Source: Urophycis tenuis (Eukaryota > Chordata > Actinopteri > Gadiformes > Phycidae). Taken from it: a stretch of DNA of 64,000 bases. How positions within the stretch are numbered: position 1 is the stretch's first letter; every line of letters begins with the position of its first letter. This document shows, in pieces, positions 49,366-64,000 of the stretch. Location of the stretch: contig JAXIVH010000008.1 in assembly GCA_036785325.1 (NCBI GenBank), positions 6,103,349 to 6,167,348 on the forward strand. The letters are read 5' to 3'. The position numbers and the translations under genes are program-made. The notes beneath the pieces were generated by a model. It saw nothing but the letters and a program-made list of their open reading frames with translations. It searched no databases and was not told the DNA's origin.

Positions 49366-51199
49366 TCATCATCATCATCACGTCATTATCATCATTATCA
49401 TCCTCATCATCACGCCATCATCCTCATCATCACCACCATCACCACACCAAGCTTGACCTCTATAAACTAACATTTTAAAGGTCTTTACAGTTGAACTAGT
49501 TCTAGGTCTTCTACATGTGTTATGCTCTGTTTGTATTGCCTCTGTGGATCTAAAAATGTACTGATATTTTGGGTTCACTTTTTTCCCCAACATAACATAT
49601 TATTAGGCAAAATAGCATTCAAAGTAGTTGGCACCACTGGCAAAAGGGGTTTCATTTTTGCTAGCTAAGAAACAAAAGCACAAAGTGTAAATGTTTTGTT
49701 TTGAAAGGTAATTGTTTCAGCTAACTTTGTTTTTCCCACTTATATTTCTAACATTAGATTTTTCAATTGCATGCTTAAACAAAATGTTCTTTTCAGTAAC
49801 ACTTATATTGGATACTCTTAAAGTGAAGCAGTTAAAATCATCTCAGTCCATAGCCACTAAGATGCTCTTGTTGCTGTTTCTTTGTCTTAAATCTCATGCA
49901 CATGACTCAGTCTGTAATATCTACATTATTTACAAGCAATACAGTCGTCATGTTTACCCAGGTCGTTGTCTTAAGTTCTCATAATGGGAGTAAAATAATT
50001 TATAATCTTAAATACAGTCCTCTTATGAAAAAAGATTCAGGGTCATCATAAGCCCCTTACCTCGTCAGTTTATATACAGGAATATGCAATAGTCCAAAAT
50101 ATGGATTTGATGGGCCCACAGTGGGCTCGCATGGGGACCCGTTCCCTGTGAAGGGGCGCAGGTGTCGGACCCATGTCCTTTACAGAGCAAGCATAGAGAC
50201 CTCCCAGAGTTTGGGAGAAGTCAAGGCAATGGCATCTGACACTACCCTCGAAAAGCCACAGAGGCCCGTCGGGGTTCACGCGAAGAAAGAACACAAAACT
50301 AACAAGAGACAAAGTTTGAACCGTTTTGGGAACATGTCACCTTTTTAACCACACAAGGAGTGAAAGAGAGACTCAAGCGTAAACCGTCCTCGAGGCCAAA
50401 TGATGAGACCGATAAATAAATAATGGAGTTCAAAATAAATAAAGAAAGAAAAAGCACTTGGAAAAAGGAAAACAAGTCATTTTTTTCCCCCCTTACACAG
50501 TTCACATTACACAGGGCAAGGGTAAGTGTGATGAGGACGTGGGTGAAGACACAACGACACAGAGAAATACAAAAAAGAAACGACACTAAAGCAGTTTGGC
50601 AAGCATGCAGGAGCTGCTCCGAGCTCAGACACATGCATTGGATTCAACAAACACGGACACACCACATCAGGCCCGCAAAGTGCGGCCTCCGGGAACGACT
50701 CCATACAAAGTCCATGTAACAAATTAAGACATCGTATTTCAGACCCCGACCCACATCTGACAATGTCCCTCTTACATTCAAGTGTAGTTCATCCGGTGTG
50801 TGTTCTTTTTTTTTTTTTTTTACTGGGTGACTGATTCGCAGGTTGGTAAGCCTGCAGAGTCGAAGTGGTTGGCGAGGGGGGGGGGGGGGGGCGGGGTGAG
50901 GGGCTTGGGGGGCGGCGGCAGCGGTGGTGGTGAGTGGGGGGTAATGTCATAAATGTCAGCAAACAGGGTTTTTTCTTTTTGCTGTGATTGCTCTTAACGT
51001 GTCATGACGAGAGAGAAGGAGTAAGCAGAAAAATAAAAGATCCTGCATGCAAATGCAGCATGGAAGTGATATTTGGTTTGTTTTTTTCTCTGCCTCATCC
51101 TGACGGGGATCAGGTTTCCGACGCCAAACGCACCAGGCTTCGTATCCGTTCTCCATGTCTGTGTAGCGTCCACCTCCGACCACCCGACCCCCCTCCCTC

Positions 51200-51263
<64 letters not shown>

Positions 51264-51850
51264 TCTCACTCTCACACTCTCTCTCACCCTCTCTCTCTCT
51301 CTCACACCCTCTCACCGTCTCTCTCTCTCTCTCTCCCTCCCTCCTCATCCCGTCATCCCGGCACTACGGCGGCCCGCGGCGGTGGACCATATCGTCTGAC
51401 GTCTCCCACCATTTTGGCCTCGCTGACCGGCGCTAGAGATGTGACCATGCCCATGAAGAGTGCAAAGATGCCATGAGGTTGTTTTTTTTTAATCTTTTTT
51501 CTTAATGCGATGGCCTCCCAGTGACATTGCGGAGGAGGAGGAGCAGGAGCAGGATGATGAGGGGAGTAGGGGGCGGGGGGGAGGGGGGGAGGGGGAGGCG
51601 GCGGTGGAGGTGGTGGGGATGCTGTGATGGGAGCCAGGCTATCTGGGCTCCACCCAGCAGTCTGTCAGAGCTGCCAAGATGGACACCTGTCTTGTCCTCA
51701 GTCCGTCTGGGAGGAGTTTGTTGCTCCTCTCGGTGTAGAGAAGTGGAGGGGGGGGAGGAAGTAGTGGAGGGGGGTGGGGGAGGGAGGGGGGGGGGGGGAG
51801 GGAGAATGTAGAAGATAAAGAGGATGGAGAAGAGGAAGGGAGGAGTTACA

Positions 51851-63213
<11,363 letters not shown>

Positions 63214-63612
63214 CTGGAGATGAGAAACACCGCGACACGGTTCAGACGATGTGAAGGTGATCAGGTAGAGTATAACATTGAATATCTATACATGCATCAA
63301 ACAGGTAAACAGAAAAAAAAAGTGTTTATGCCATTTGCAGATGGAATTTTTCCATCTTTCTATACTTGCATATATATATAATACATAATATATGTATAAT
63401 TTCCAGTTGTTATGATGCTACATGTATGGCCTCCTTTTTACTGTCCCTATGCCTTGTTGGAAAAATGGATATTATATCATACCCTTCAACAAAATTACTA
63501 AACAAAGAAAAAATATAGTTTTGTCTTTCTCGCAACCTGGCATCCACTATAAAGTTTACATTTGGGAACATGAGTTCTACAGTAGAGTTCTATGGTAGAG
63601 TTCTAGAAGAAA

Positions 63613-63860
63613 GGACCTTTCCGTCTTTATTGGTCATTTTCACATATGGGAACAAGATTTGTTCTCTGCATTTGACCCATCCTATGGTACATAGGATGCA
63701 GGGGGCAGCTATGTACAGCTGCCCCGGGGAGCAATTTGGGGTTCAGTGTCTTCTTCAAGGACACTTTGACATGTGGACAGTTGGGGAAGGGGATCGAACC
63801 GCCAACCCTCCGGTTAGTGGATGACCCTCTCTACCCACTGAGCTACTGCATGGTAGCGTT
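63613..63860 (-). mobile_element. tRNA-derived SINE, minus orientation
   Basis: On the minus strand the head reads GCAGTAGCTCAGTGGGTAGAG with B-box GGTTCGATCCC, then TCCAAGGACACTTTG-type body sequence in the plus-strand view (CTTCTTCAAGGACACTTTGAC). The tail includes the AATAAAGACGG complement. The head is nearly the same as in the element immediately to the right, giving a head-to-head pair. Confidence 0.8.
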
Positions 63861-63870
63861 CTATCTTATA

Positions 63871-64000
63871 GTGCGGCAGTAGCTCAGCGAATAGAGCAGG
63901 TCGTCCACTAACCAGAGGGTTGGCGGTTCTATCCCCACCTCCACGTGTCGAACCCCACAATTGTACTGATTGTAAGTCGCTTTGGAATAAAGCATATGCT
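63871..64000 (+). mobile_element. tRNA-derived SINE, cut by window end
   Basis: Head GCGGCAGTAGCTCAGCGAATAG, B-box GGTTCTATCCC, tail TGTAAGTCGCTTTGGAATAAAGC. Same family as 12721-12895. The element runs out of the window. Confidence 0.8.

Noticed and set aside
51360..51480. Minus-strand open stretch of about 42 codons (HGIFALFMGMVTSLAPV...) in the CAMTA1 3' region
   Set aside because: Short, no recognisable family, and an in-frame stop lies just upstream. It may be conserved UTR sequence; not supportable as an exon.

Overview
Eukaryotic genomic DNA, almost certainly from a ray-finned (teleost) fish. The genes are vertebrate, introns are short with GT-AG borders, tRNA-headed SINE copies of teleost type recur, and dinucleotide microsatellites are extremely dense. 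The species cannot be named from the sequence alone. I see no prokaryotic, viral or CRISPR-type system.

Layout. (1) 105-17160, plus strand: the 3' two thirds of an ACAP3-type ArfGAP (end of BAR domain, PH, ArfGAP zinc finger, ankyrin repeats); its 5' exons lie left of the window. A 3' UTR of about 3.1 kb follows. (2) 23.2-27.0 kb, plus strand: complete UBE2J2, a tail-anchored ER ubiquitin-conjugating enzyme, coding sequence 24623-26394, 261 codons plus stop. ACAP3 followed by UBE2J2 on one strand matches the mammalian 1p36 order as I know it. (3) 28.6-46.4 kb, minus strand: complete HIPK1-type homeodomain-interacting protein kinase, 17 coding exons, 1162 codons plus stop, with a CpG-rich promoter holding a palindromic CRE. 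It is convergent with UBE2J2. (4) 47.1 kb to beyond 64 kb, minus strand: the 3' half of a CAMTA1-type calmodulin-binding transcription activator (end of TIG domain, ankyrin repeats, IQ motifs, C-terminus). I derived splice borders by hand from conserved protein sequence and phase. Within each gene all exon phases close, which is strong internal support.

The four genes share no pathway: membrane traffic and Arf signalling, ERAD ubiquitination, nuclear Ser/Thr signalling, and calcium-responsive transcription.

The least ordinary feature is a recurring pattern of tandem repeats that carry copies of exon ends. ACAP3 has a second copy of the 3' end of a PH-domain exon plus its splice donor. The HIPK intron at 37.96-39.07 kb is mostly a minisatellite in which about 17 units each copy an exon end and its 5' splice site. 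The HIPK 3' UTR holds an array related to the last codons and stop. Other points: a 12-nt microexon, a probable GC-AG intron abutting a repeat, a perfect 50-bp palindrome, an uncertain exon start in CAMTA1, and an intragenic CpG island.
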